Translations under genes and position numbers: made by a program
Shown here: in pieces, positions 16,986-25,708 of the stretch
Layout of the letters: each line of letters opens with the position of its first letter
Numbering within the stretch: the stretch's first letter is position 1
Assembly: GCF_001641125.1 (NCBI RefSeq)
Contig: NZ_LWLP01000001.1
Location: 1,127,390 to 1,191,389 of the forward strand
Source of the DNA: Arthrobacter sp. OY3WO11
GTDB taxonomy: Bacteria > Actinomycetota > Actinomycetes > Actinomycetales > Micrococcaceae
Direction: 5' to 3'
Length of the DNA: 64,000 nt
Notes under the pieces: model-generated
Told to the model about the DNA's origin: nothing
The model's database searches: none
What the model saw: only the letters and a program-made list of their open reading frames with translations

Positions 16986-18265
16986 GGGCTGGGCGGGCGA
17001 TAACTGAGACGAACGCCTCAACCGTCCGGCACTCCGCCCTGCGCAGCTCGCTTGGTCTCGTCGTCGCAAAAGCCGCCCAGACAGGCGCAGGTTTCGCCTT
17101 CTGGATCGTGGCCGCGCGTGCCACGTCCGACCGCGAGGTCGGGCTCACCATGGCCGCGGTCTCGGCGGTGATGCTCTGCACGCAGCTCGCGGTGCTCGGT
17201 GCAGGGTCGGCCGTGATCGTCTCGGTGGGACGAGGGGAGCCGCCCGCGCGGGTGCTGGACGCCGCGTTCGCCATCGTGGGGGTGGCCGGCACCGGATTGG
17301 CCCTCGGCTACCTTGTGCTGCAAGCGGCCGTGACGCCGGACACGGCCTCACTGTCGGTTCTCTTCTGGCTCACTTTCCTCGTTGCTGCCGTCACCGGCAC
17401 CCTGGTCATCGTGCTGGATCAGGCGCTCGTGGCGCTGGGACGCGGTGCCAGCGCGGCCCCAAGGTACGCGTTGGGCGGCGGGGTGGCCCTGGGGGCTGCA
17501 GGGCTCGTGGCCTGGCGGGCGAACGGTGCCACCGCCGATGTGCTGATGGCCTGCTGGACGCTCGGGACCACCGTGGCGTGCGTCGTGGGCGCGGTCCAGC
17601 TGCGACGACTGGTCGGCTACCGGCCGAGGCCCACCTTGCGCGCGGCGCGCGGCCGTTCACTGCTGGCCCTGGGCCTGCCGAACCAGATCCTGACGCTCAC
17701 CGAGCGCGCCCCCGGACTGTTGCTGCCGCTGCTGCTCGCGCACCTGGTGTCGCCGGAGGCTGCTGCCTACTGGTATCCCGCCTGGATGATGGCGTGGGCC
17801 GCCTACACCGCTCCTATGCTGATGGGTATCGTCCAGTTTTCCGAAGGCGTCCGCGAGCCGGACCGCCTGGTAGCCACCACCTGGGCGAGCCTTCGATGGT
17901 CGCTCGCCGTAGGAGGCCTGGCCGCCGTCGTCCTCGTCGTCTTCGCCCGCCCGCTGCTCGGTCTGCTGGGCGAGCGCTACGCAGACTCGTCCGCGGATGC
18001 CCTGCGGCTGTTGGCTGCCGGACTGGTGGCATACGCCGTGCTGCAGGCCTACAACGCCGTGTGCCGGGCCCGTGGCCGCTACGCTGAGGCGATCATTGTC
18101 GGCGTGATCCTCGGAGCGGCCCTCTGCGCCGGAGCCCTGCTGGCCGCCGGGAGCGGGCCCAGCGCCATGGCCCTTACCTGGCTGGTGGTGCTCTCCACCG
18201 GTGCAGTGGCGGCCGGCATCCGGCTGGTCGCCGTCCTCCGGCGAGTAAAACAGGACGCACGATGA
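16982..18265 (+). CDS. Polysaccharide/lipid-linked oligosaccharide flippase (MATE/Wzx-like)
   Basis: The GTG at 16982 overlaps the previous stop codon (GTGA); 427 aa. About 12 transmembrane segments are visible, starting with SSLGLVVAKAAQTGAGFAFWIVAARAT, the usual opening of the polysaccharide-biosynthesis MVF/Wzx superfamily. The middle loop (LGLPNQILTLTERAPGLLLPLLLAHLVSPEAAAYWYPAWMMAWA) also fits. The family moves lipid-linked sugars across the plasma membrane. With the surrounding glycosyltransferases this implies that the product is built inside and finished or displayed outside. The gene is followed by ATGA overlap. Confidence 0.85.
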   Translation: MRAGRAITETNASTVRHSALRSSLGLVVAKAAQTGAGFAFWIVAARATSDREVGLTMAAVSAVMLCTQLAVLGAGSAVIVSVGRGEPPARVLDAAFAIVGVAGTGLALGYLVLQAAVTPDTASLSVLFWLTFLVAAVTGTLVIVLDQALVALGRGASAAPRYALGGGVALGAAGLVAWRANGATADVLMACWTLGTTVACVVGAVQLRRLVGYRPRPTLRAARGRSLLALGLPNQILTLTERAPGLLLPLLLAHLVSPEAAAYWYPAWMMAWAAYTAPMLMGIVQFSEGVREPDRLVATTWASLRWSLAVGGLAAVVLVVFARPLLGLLGERYADSSADALRLLAAGLVAYAVLQAYNAVCRARGRYAEAIIVGVILGAALCAGALLAAGSGPSAMALTWLVVLSTGAVAAGIRLVAVLRRVKQDAR

Positions 18266-20040
18266 CCAGGACGCTCGATGCCCCCAGCCGAACTGAACGG
18301 CGCTGGAAACCCCGCGACGTGGGGTGTGCTGTGGCGGGCGCCGTGTCGCTGGCTCTTGCCGCGGGAGCCGCCTCCACCGTGGCGGTCCCCGTTAACAGCG
18401 ACCTGGGACTCCTCGCCGTGCTGCCCTACCCGTTCTGGGCGGGGGTCGTGCTCCTCAACGTCGCCTTCGCCGTCGCGCTGCGCGGGGACGACTCAGGCCC
18501 TGCGCGCCGTCCGGTGATGCTGTGGCTCATCGCAGTGCTCGTGCTCATGCTCTTTGGGACCGCAGCCTTCGTGACGGACATCCCGCGGGGGGAAGTCGCC
18601 TTCCGCCACCTCGGCATCGCCGACGCCCTCTCCGAGGCCCAGGGGATCAACCCGGACATCGACGCGTACTTCAACTGGCCGGGCTTCTTCGCACTCCTGG
18701 CGACCATGCTGGGGGCGACCGGCCTCGACCCGGTCACCGTTGCCTTGTGGGCGCCGGTTTTCAACATGGGTCTGTGGCTCGTTGCCATGGGCGTGCTGAC
18801 GCGCTACCTGACGCGCGATCCGCGGCGTCGGTGGCTTGCGCTCTGGCTCTTCTGCCTCGGCAACTGGCAGGACCAGGACTACCTGTCGCCCCAGGCCTTC
18901 GGCTTCTTCCTGTACCTTGTCGTCGTCGCACTGCTCGTCGGGCCCCTGGCAGCAAGGACCCCGGTCTTCGCCGGCTTCAAACGCAGCGCCCTGGAATGGT
19001 GGTGGCGGCGGCGGTCGCCCGCCGAGCCGCGGCACGCCCACCGGGTAAGCGCCATCGCGGTGGTCATCCTGCTCGTCGCTGTCATCTGTGCGAGCCACCA
19101 GCTGACGCCGTTCATGTTGCTCATCGCCATGATCGCCCTCACCCTGAGCGGACGCGTTTGGCCGAGCCGGCTGCCCCTGATCACCGCTGTGGTGCTGTCA
19201 CTCTGGCTCGTCTACCCCGCAAGTGCATACCTCGTGGGGCACCCGCCCCTGGAGGACGCAGGCCTGCTCGCCGCGGCCGAGGCGAACGTGGTCGACCGCG
19301 TGAGCGGGACCCCCGGACACCTGTTCGTGGTCCAGGTCCGGATGGCTCTCACCGTCGTGCTGTGGCTTCTCGCCGCGGCGGGAGCGCTGCGGGACCGGCG
19401 CAGGGGGCGTCTCGACATCCGGGTGGTCCTCCTCGCCGTCAGCCCGCTGCTGCTCTTCCCCGCGCAGGCTTACGGCGGGGAGATGCTCATCCGCGTCTCG
19501 CTGTTCGCGCTGCCCTTCGTCGCGGTCCAGGCCTGCTCGGTCCTGCTTCCCGCGCATCGCGGCTGGCGCCCCTCCGCCGGCGCCGCGGCCGGGCTTGCGC
19601 TTACCTGCTCCCTGCTGGCCATGCTGACCGTGACAGGGCGCTTCGGGAACGCCCAGTATGACGTCTTCACCGACGGCGAGATGGCCGCCGTCGTCGCCGC
19701 ACAGCGTCTGGCGCCCCCAGGCTCCGCCATCATCTCGGCCGCCCACCCGACGCCCTGGCGCAGCGATTCCTACCTTGAGCACAAGTACCGGACGATCGAC
19801 GAACTGTGCCAGACAGACTTGTCTGCGGCAGTGTGCGGACCCCTCGTCTACAACTACGCCCGGCACAACCCTGCCGGTGCGGTGGTGGTGCTCACGCGCT
19901 CGTCAGAGGCGAGCCTCGTGATCCAGGGCGCCACCAGCGAGCGAGGATTCGCCGAACTGGAGAACTGGCTGGGCGCACAGAACGGCGTGGAGTTCGTCTT
20001 CGGCAACGCCGACGCACGAGCGTACCGGGTGGCGCCATGA
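18262..20040 (+). CDS. Large polytopic membrane protein, probable GT-C-like glycosyltransferase
   Basis: 592 aa, ATGA overlap with the flippase. About 12 hydrophobic segments lie in residues 20-475, then an extracytoplasmic domain of about 115 residues (MAAVVAAQRLAPPGSAIISAAHPTPWRSDSYLEHKYRTIDEL onward) with two Cys that could form a disulfide (ELCQTDLSAAVCG). An early loop contains RHLGIADALSEAQGINPDIDAYFNWPGF, and a later one GNWQDQDYLSPQAFGF. These acidic and aromatic loop motifs resemble GT-C enzymes that use polyprenyl-phosphate sugars, which would fit the first gene of the cluster. I cannot name a family with confidence. Confidence 0.7.
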   Translation: MTRTLDAPSRTERRWKPRDVGCAVAGAVSLALAAGAASTVAVPVNSDLGLLAVLPYPFWAGVVLLNVAFAVALRGDDSGPARRPVMLWLIAVLVLMLFGTAAFVTDIPRGEVAFRHLGIADALSEAQGINPDIDAYFNWPGFFALLATMLGATGLDPVTVALWAPVFNMGLWLVAMGVLTRYLTRDPRRRWLALWLFCLGNWQDQDYLSPQAFGFFLYLVVVALLVGPLAARTPVFAGFKRSALEWWWRRRSPAEPRHAHRVSAIAVVILLVAVICASHQLTPFMLLIAMIALTLSGRVWPSRLPLITAVVLSLWLVYPASAYLVGHPPLEDAGLLAAAEANVVDRVSGTPGHLFVVQVRMALTVVLWLLAAAGALRDRRRGRLDIRVVLLAVSPLLLFPAQAYGGEMLIRVSLFALPFVAVQACSVLLPAHRGWRPSAGAAAGLALTCSLLAMLTVTGRFGNAQYDVFTDGEMAAVVAAQRLAPPGSAIISAAHPTPWRSDSYLEHKYRTIDELCQTDLSAAVCGPLVYNYARHNPAGAVVVLTRSSEASLVIQGATSERGFAELENWLGAQNGVEFVFGNADARAYRVAP

Positions 20041-20375
20041 GCGGCAGCGTCAGCCGGCCTACCCTGGCGCTCGGTCTTGCGGCGGTGGCACTGTCGCTGG
20101 TGACGCTCGTCGGGCTGCCGACACCGCTGCAGGCGGTGACGGCGACGGCCGTCCTCATCCTGCTCCCGGGGCAGGCCCTGGCCCGGCTCACGCCGGTGAC
20201 CGATGCCGCGCTCGGCGCACTGCTCGTCCTAGCGCTCGGCCTCGCCACGCTCACGGCGGTGTCCACGGCGATGTTCTACCTTGCTGTGTGGTCATGGCAG
20301 GCGTGCGTCGTCACCATGGGCGCCATCACCGTCCTCGCCTGCCTGGCCCGCGCACGGCGGGAGGCGGCAACGTGA
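20037..20375 (+). CDS. Small membrane protein, 112 aa
   Basis: The ATG at 20037 overlaps the previous stop codon (ATGA); a longer reading to 19806 is a shadow of the upstream gene. There are four likely membrane segments: LALGLAAVALSLVTLVGL, AVTATAVLILLPGQALA, ALGALLVLALGLATLTAVSTAMFYLAVW and ACVVTMGAITVLACL. A short basic C terminus (RARREAAT) follows. The LLPGQALARL motif occurs at the start of some membrane proteins linked to polysaccharide genes, but I do not recognise a family. Its place in the operon suggests an accessory subunit of the neighbouring membrane enzyme. Confidence 0.65.
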   Translation: MSGSVSRPTLALGLAAVALSLVTLVGLPTPLQAVTATAVLILLPGQALARLTPVTDAALGALLVLALGLATLTAVSTAMFYLAVWSWQACVVTMGAITVLACLARARREAAT

Positions 20376-20587
20376 TCGACGTATTGATCGACCTGGCAGG
20401 CCTGCTCGCGGCCGCAGCCTTGCTTTTCACCCTCGTCGCACTCGAGGTACGGCGCACGCAACCGGACACCGGGCAGCCCGCGCGCCCAAGGATCCTTGGC
20501 CGGACGGTGGGCCTTAGGGTGGTTGCCGCCATGTGGGTGATGTACCTGATCCTCTTCCTTCCACGCGTGCTGGGACTGCTCGTATGA
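20372..20587 (+). CDS. Very small membrane protein, 71 aa
   Basis: The GTG at 20372 overlaps the previous stop codon (GTGA). The product has two membrane segments (LAGLLAAAALLFTLVAL and VVAAMWVMYLILFLPRVLGLL) joined by a hydrophilic, Pro/Arg-rich linker of about 25 residues. Its own stop codon overlaps the next start (ATGA). It is outside recognised families by eye. Conserved coupling on both sides is the main argument that it is real. Confidence 0.62.
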   Translation: MIDVLIDLAGLLAAAALLFTLVALEVRRTQPDTGQPARPRILGRTVGLRVVAAMWVMYLILFLPRVLGLLV

Positions 20588-21636
20588 GCGGCGCAGCACG
20601 GTGGCTGCTCCTCAGCGACCTCCACCTGGGCGTGGCGGACCACGACCCCCGGTACCCCGGCAGGGTGCTGACAGGCTTCCTGCGGCGCGAGGTGCTCGCA
20701 GCCCACGGCCCTCGGCAGCACGTCGTGTTCGTTGGCGATACGTTCGAGCTGGTCGGCTGCAGCGGGGACGGGAGCGTGGCCCGGCTCGAGGCCATCCGCG
20801 CCTGCCATCCCGACACCTTCCAGGTGTTGGAGGAGTGTGCGGCGCGCGGCGTGCAGCTGCACTTTGTGTGCGGCAACCACGATGTGGATCTGGCCCGCCC
20901 CTCGGTGGCTGCCCGCCTGGCGGCGCTGCTGTCACCGGCCGAGCCCGCGCGGGTCCAAGTGCACCCGTGGTTCCTGCACGTCCCCGGCGTGCTGGTGGCC
21001 GAACACGGGCACCAGCACCACGCGCTGCACCGGATACCCGACATTCTCCGCGCTACGGTCACCGGCACCGACGGGCTGGACCTGCCCCCGCTCGCCGCCT
21101 GGAACGCCGATGAGTCAGGGTCGCGCCTGGGCCGTGCCGGGGCGGTTGCCCAGGCCTGCCTGGCGTCCGAGCGGGCGGAACGCCGGGTGAGGGAGCCCGC
21201 ATACGCCGAGCTGTTGCAGGCCGAGTCATTCCGGCTGGGGCTCGACGGGGTTGCCGTCCGGGACCTTGCGCGCCTGTCCCGGTTCCGGACCGTGTCGGCG
21301 CTCCCGGCGGCCGCTACCCGCATGGCGCTCGCGGCCGCCGGACGCAGTGCCGCCGAAGGGAAGGCCCCTACCGCGGCGGTCCGGGTGGCACGTACCCTTA
21401 AGGCGCACGGTTCCGGGGTGGCCTGGTACATGTCGGGCCACACCCACCGGGCCCTGGAATCGGTTCTCGGGGCCTGCCCCACCCGGTACGTCAACACCGG
21501 CACGTGGTCTTCTGACGTCCGAGGCCGCGGGCCCGACCAGTCGGACCGCCGGGTGTTCCCCTATGCCGTGGTGGACGTCACCCCCGACGGCGGCACCAGC
21601 GGCGGCCTGCGGTACTGGCGTCCGGACGCCGGCTGA
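20584..21636 (+). CDS. Calcineurin-like metallophosphoesterase
   Basis: The ATG at 20584 overlaps the previous stop codon; 350 aa. All five metal motifs are present in order: LLLSDLHLGVAD (DxH), FVGDTFELV (GD), FVCGNHDVD (GNHD), VAEHGHQHHALHRIP (H), and YMSGHTHRALES (GHTH) near residue 285. A helical insert of about 110 residues sits between the fourth and fifth motifs. It is LpxH/UDP-sugar-pyrophosphatase-like in the core but has no lipid A context, as this is an actinobacterium. As last gene of the cluster it probably hydrolyses a phosphate or pyrophosphate of the lipid carrier or nucleotide sugar. Its stop codon lies in a 23-bp duplication. Confidence 0.88.
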   Translation: MSGAARWLLLSDLHLGVADHDPRYPGRVLTGFLRREVLAAHGPRQHVVFVGDTFELVGCSGDGSVARLEAIRACHPDTFQVLEECAARGVQLHFVCGNHDVDLARPSVAARLAALLSPAEPARVQVHPWFLHVPGVLVAEHGHQHHALHRIPDILRATVTGTDGLDLPPLAAWNADESGSRLGRAGAVAQACLASERAERRVREPAYAELLQAESFRLGLDGVAVRDLARLSRFRTVSALPAAATRMALAAAGRSAAEGKAPTAAVRVARTLKAHGSGVAWYMSGHTHRALESVLGACPTRYVNTGTWSSDVRGRGPDQSDRRVFPYAVVDVTPDGGTSGGLRYWRPDAG

Positions 21637-21668
21637 GCAGCACCCGCAGCGCCGGCTGAGCAGCGCCC
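21627..21668. repeat. Short direct repeat spanning a stop codon
   Basis: A 19-nt unit at 21627-21645 recurs at 21650-21668 with one mismatch (23-bp period). The first copy contains the TGA stop of the phosphoesterase gene. Confidence 0.85.
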
Positions 21669-21710
21669 GGCGGTGCAGTGGTGCAGCGTGCAGGAGTGCC
21701 GCGGGAGTTC

Positions 21711-22106
21711 CTAGCGTGCGGAAGCCGCCGCGGGCTCTGCGGGCTTTGGGGATTCCTTCTGCCAGGGCCAGCGCCCGGTAATTTCCAGCTCAAGCGAGAA
21801 GCTGAGGAACGTACGGATCAGCACGATGATCGCCAGGACCCCGACGCTTTCAAACGTGGGGGTTACAGCCACGGTGCGGATGATGTCTGCGGCAACGAGC
21901 AGCTCCAGGCCCAGCAGGATGGACCGGCCCAGCAACTGCCGGTAGGAGCGGTAGAAGCTCAGCCTGTCCGCCCCGGCGGGCAGATTGCGTGGCTGGTGCC
22001 CGCGAAGGGCCATCGGGATGGAAATGAGGGCGCCGATCACCATGACGGCAACTCCCGCAAAGTCGACAAACTCCCCGACGGCCTCGATGATGTGCCGAAA
22101 ATCCAT
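21711..22106 (-). CDS. DUF1622 family membrane protein
   Basis: The 131-aa product has three membrane segments and the family's characteristic core: YRQLLGRSILLGLELLVAADIIRTVAVTPT and VLIRTFLSFSLELEITGRWPW. A Pro/Ala/Glu-rich cytoplasmic tail follows. The function of DUF1622 is unknown. It stands between the end of the surface-glycan cluster (convergent) and the epimerase gene. Confidence 0.87.
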   Translation of the reverse strand: MDFRHIIEAVGEFVDFAGVAVMVIGALISIPMALRGHQPRNLPAGADRLSFYRSYRQLLGRSILLGLELLVAADIIRTVAVTPTFESVGVLAIIVLIRTFLSFSLELEITGRWPWQKESPKPAEPAAASAR

Positions 22107-22175
22107 GGTTCACGCCTTCCGCTGCTTCGGGACCCAGGCAGCCAGCCTAGCGCCGGCCCCAACACCTTGCCCCAG

Positions 22176-23036
22176 CTAGGGGTGACGAACCCCAGCGCCG
22201 GCGAGGACGGCCCGGTAGCCCTCCCGGAATGAAGGATAGGTGAACGCGAATCCGGTGCTGCGCAGGAGCTCGTTGCGGCAGCGCTTGTTGCCGCCCCGCG
22301 CCGGCCCGGCATCACCCACCGGGGGTTCGGGGAGGCCCATCTCGGTGGCGAGGAAGCGCAGTACCGTGCCGAGATCGGCGGGATCGTTGTCCACGCCAAC
22401 ATAGGTTGCTGCCGGCCTGGCGGCCATTGTGGCGAGGTGGACCATGGCAGCAGCAGCATCGTCCCGGTGGATGCGGTTGGTGTACCGGATATCCTCCGGA
22501 ACAACGGCGGAACCGGTGCGGACCTGGTCGATCAACCTGGTCCGGCCCGGTCCGTAGATGCCGCCCAGCCTGAGGGAGGTGGCCGTGGTGGCCGTGCCGC
22601 TGAACCGGGACCTGATGAGTTGCTCGGCTTCCAGCAGGATTCGTCCGGAAAACCCGCCGGGCGCGGTAGGGGTGTCTTCGTCCACCCAGCCGCCCCCGGC
22701 GTCGCCGTAGACGGCCGTGGAGGAAACAAAGATCACCCGGCCCGGCTGTACGCCGTCTCGTTCCAGGGCGTCGAGGACGTGGGCGGATCCATCCACGTAG
22801 GCTGCGCGGTAGGCCTCCTCGGACGGTGAATCGGCAGCAACGGCTATGACGACGGCGGTGGTGTCGGCAGGAACCGGCGGCAGTCCGGGGGCGCCCAGGT
22901 CAGCCGCGACAGCTTCGATGGCGGCCGGCAGCTTCGAAGGGGAACGGCGCCAGCCCACCACGCGGTGGCCCAGGGCGTGGAACCGCAGCCCGGCTTCGGT
23001 CCCCAGGTCACCACAGCCGGCGAGGAGGATGGTCAT
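22176..23036 (-). CDS. NAD(P)-dependent epimerase/dehydratase-like protein (YeeZ type)
   Basis: The 286-aa product has an N-terminal Rossmann motif MTILLAGCGDLGTEAGLRF, then FVSSTAVYGDAGGGWVDEDTP, a serine-type active-site region (SSTAVYG). Next come LRLGGIYGPGRTRL and NRIHRDDAAAAMVHL. The usual Tyr-x3-Lys catalytic pair is not obvious (SGRILLEAEQL stands where YxxxK is expected), so it may bind rather than oxidise sugars, as in the YeeZ group. It lies 3 bp after the upstream minus-strand gene at 23040, so the two form an operon. Confidence 0.82.
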   Translation of the reverse strand: MTILLAGCGDLGTEAGLRFHALGHRVVGWRRSPSKLPAAIEAVAADLGAPGLPPVPADTTAVVIAVAADSPSEEAYRAAYVDGSAHVLDALERDGVQPGRVIFVSSTAVYGDAGGGWVDEDTPTAPGGFSGRILLEAEQLIRSRFSGTATTATSLRLGGIYGPGRTRLIDQVRTGSAVVPEDIRYTNRIHRDDAAAAMVHLATMAARPAATYVGVDNDPADLGTVLRFLATEMGLPEPPVGDAGPARGGNKRCRNELLRSTGFAFTYPSFREGYRAVLAGAGVRHP

Positions 23037-23039
23037 GGG

Positions 23040-23951
23040 TTACGGTGCCTCCACCGGGAAGAACACGCGCGGGTCCTGCAGGAGCGCCGGGTAGGTGAAC
23101 GCGGAACGGTCGATGACTTCGGTGACCGTGAAGTTCCTGCCGAACCTGCCGTCCTCCAGCGTGATGGGCCGGCCGACGACCTGCCCCACCGCGAACTTCG
23201 CACCATGCTCGAACGGGACGGCAACGGGCGTCTTTCCGGGAAGCGTCGAGAATGCTTCCTCCTGCGCCAGCCGCTTGCGGGTGGGCTTCTTCACCAGCTG
23301 CTTGGGCGGTGCTTTGCGGGACTGACGGGACGGGCGCCGGGACCCGTCGTCGACGAATACGGGGGAGTAGTCCCCGTCCGCTTCAGCGGCGGCAGCGGGG
23401 CTCCCGTTCACCGGCGGAAGGGCCACGGTATCCAGCGTCTGGGGATCGACGTCGTCGTGCGGGGACCTCAGGATCCACAGGATGTCACCCTCAGGCTCCT
23501 GCGGCAGGAACTCATGCCGGGGCTCGGGCCAGATGTAGTCCATCTCCGGTATGGCATCCGCGAAGACCGGGGTGTAGAACTTGGGTTCCTTGCGTACCAG
23601 CTTGGAGCGGTGGCTCAGGTGGAAGTCCGGGTCGCCGAGCCACGGCGGCATGGGGATCTTCGCCGCATAGTCCGGGTGGGCTGCCTGCGGCGCGAACTCC
23701 GCGATGTTGGCGCGGGTGTTGTCGGGGTGGCCGCGCTTGGTCCACTCGTCAACCATTGCCAGCCCGTACATGGTGAGGGCCGGCACGTACCCCATCCACA
23801 TCCGGATGGCCGGGTGGGTCTGCCAGCCGTAGCCGGGAATCACCAGGGCACGCAGTGTCTGCAGCGCCTCAACGCGCTGCTTGCCCAGCCTGGCGGTGTC
23901 CAGGGCAGCGGCGCTCTGCCGGAAATCGGGGTACGGGAGGAAGGTTTGCAT
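23040..23951 (-). CDS. MSMEG_6728-family protein (pyrimidine-dimer-glycosylase-like fold)
   Basis: The ATG at 23951 gives MQTFLPYPDFRQSAAALDTARLGKQRVEALQTLRAL, the conserved opening of this actinobacterial family; upstream residues to 24062 do not fit. The 303-aa product has PGYGWQTHPAIRMWMGY and the PPWLGDPDFHLSHRSKLVRK segment. A low-complexity basic linker (residues about 210-240) leads to a C-terminal beta-rich domain (ITLEDGRFGRNFTVTEVIDRSAF). The N-terminal part has been linked to the T4 endonuclease V superfamily, but the catalytic role in this family is not proven. Operon with the epimerase. Confidence 0.82.
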   Translation of the reverse strand: MQTFLPYPDFRQSAAALDTARLGKQRVEALQTLRALVIPGYGWQTHPAIRMWMGYVPALTMYGLAMVDEWTKRGHPDNTRANIAEFAPQAAHPDYAAKIPMPPWLGDPDFHLSHRSKLVRKEPKFYTPVFADAIPEMDYIWPEPRHEFLPQEPEGDILWILRSPHDDVDPQTLDTVALPPVNGSPAAAAEADGDYSPVFVDDGSRRPSRQSRKAPPKQLVKKPTRKRLAQEEAFSTLPGKTPVAVPFEHGAKFAVGQVVGRPITLEDGRFGRNFTVTEVIDRSAFTYPALLQDPRVFFPVEAP

Positions 23952-24107
23952 CCCTTCAGTCTGACGGCACCCGGCGGATGTGCCAATTGCAGTGCCACGG
24001 ACCACATGCGCACGGCCCGGATGTTCACATAGTGGACCTATGCATACGCCGGTGCTCTCCACCCACTAAAATCACCGCAACCCGCCCAGCGTTTTGGAAG
24101 CTCCCTC

Positions 24108-24695
24108 ATGACATCAACACCTGAAAAGACCACCGCAACCACCCCCGCCCTGCCCCGATACGGGCAGCTGCTGGGCCCGGAAGCAAAGGGCATCCTTGTC
24201 CTTGACGAGTTCACCATTGATCCCGCCGCGGCCCGCAAGGAACAGCACCGCTTCCGCGACGGCATGGCCGCAGTCGCCCTGACAATGCGCCGCATCGCGG
24301 CGCTCCGCATTGTGATCGCAATCGTGGCCATCGGAAACCTGCCGCTGTTCCTGCTCTCGAGCGGCTGGTGGATCTACGGCGTTTCGCTCACCCTCGTGGT
24401 TGCCGTCCACGCCGCCGTCTCCTGGCTGAACCGGCACGAGCCGCGGCTGAAGCAGCGCTCTGCCCTGGAGCTGCACAAGCACCGTGAAAGCAGCGCGAAC
24501 TACCGCAAGGTCCGCGACGCCGTGAAATACATGATCGACACCCCCGCGAGGATGAACGAGCACCTCTACCTTGAGCTCCTCGCCGCCAAGCGCGTCGCCC
24601 TCAACCTGGCCCACGGCACTGTCGCCCTGCTGGACACCAGCGACGATTCAGCCTGGAAGGTGCGGATCGTCCGGGAACTGCCCGCCGCCGTGTAA
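24108..24695 (+). CDS. Hypothetical membrane protein, 195 aa
   Basis: The soluble N terminus (about 60 residues, Thr/Pro-rich start) is followed by two closely spaced membrane segments (LRIVIAIVAIGNLPLFLL and WIYGVSLTLVVAVHAAVSWL). A basic helical C-terminal domain of about 90 residues follows (NYRKVRDAVKYMIDTPARMNEHLYLELLAAKRVALNL). No family recognised. A clear hairpin terminator follows at 24733. Confidence 0.6.
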   Translation: MTSTPEKTTATTPALPRYGQLLGPEAKGILVLDEFTIDPAAARKEQHRFRDGMAAVALTMRRIAALRIVIAIVAIGNLPLFLLSSGWWIYGVSLTLVVAVHAAVSWLNRHEPRLKQRSALELHKHRESSANYRKVRDAVKYMIDTPARMNEHLYLELLAAKRVALNLAHGTVALLDTSDDSAWKVRIVRELPAAV

Positions 24696-24732
24696 GGCCC
24701 CGTCCCTGCTGCGGCCTTACAAGACTTAAAGA

Positions 24733-24773
24733 ACGACGCCGGCACATCCCTTGTGGGGGCGTGCCGGCGTCGT
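24733..24773. terminator. Hairpin between convergent genes
   Basis: Perfect 13-bp inverted repeat ACGACGCCGGCAC / GTGCCGGCGTCGT with a 15-nt loop. It lies between the plus-strand gene ending at 24695 and the minus-strand Rpf gene ending at 24845, so it may serve both directions. No T-tract is present. Confidence 0.75.
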
Positions 24774-24844
24774 ACGCGGTCAACGGAATTTGTCTATCGC
24801 CGACCTGATTTTGGTGCCCCGAAGGGCAGCTGCCTCAACAGCCA

Positions 24845-25689
<845 letters not shown>

Positions 25690-25708
25690 ATCGAGATGTT
25701 TCTGGGCG

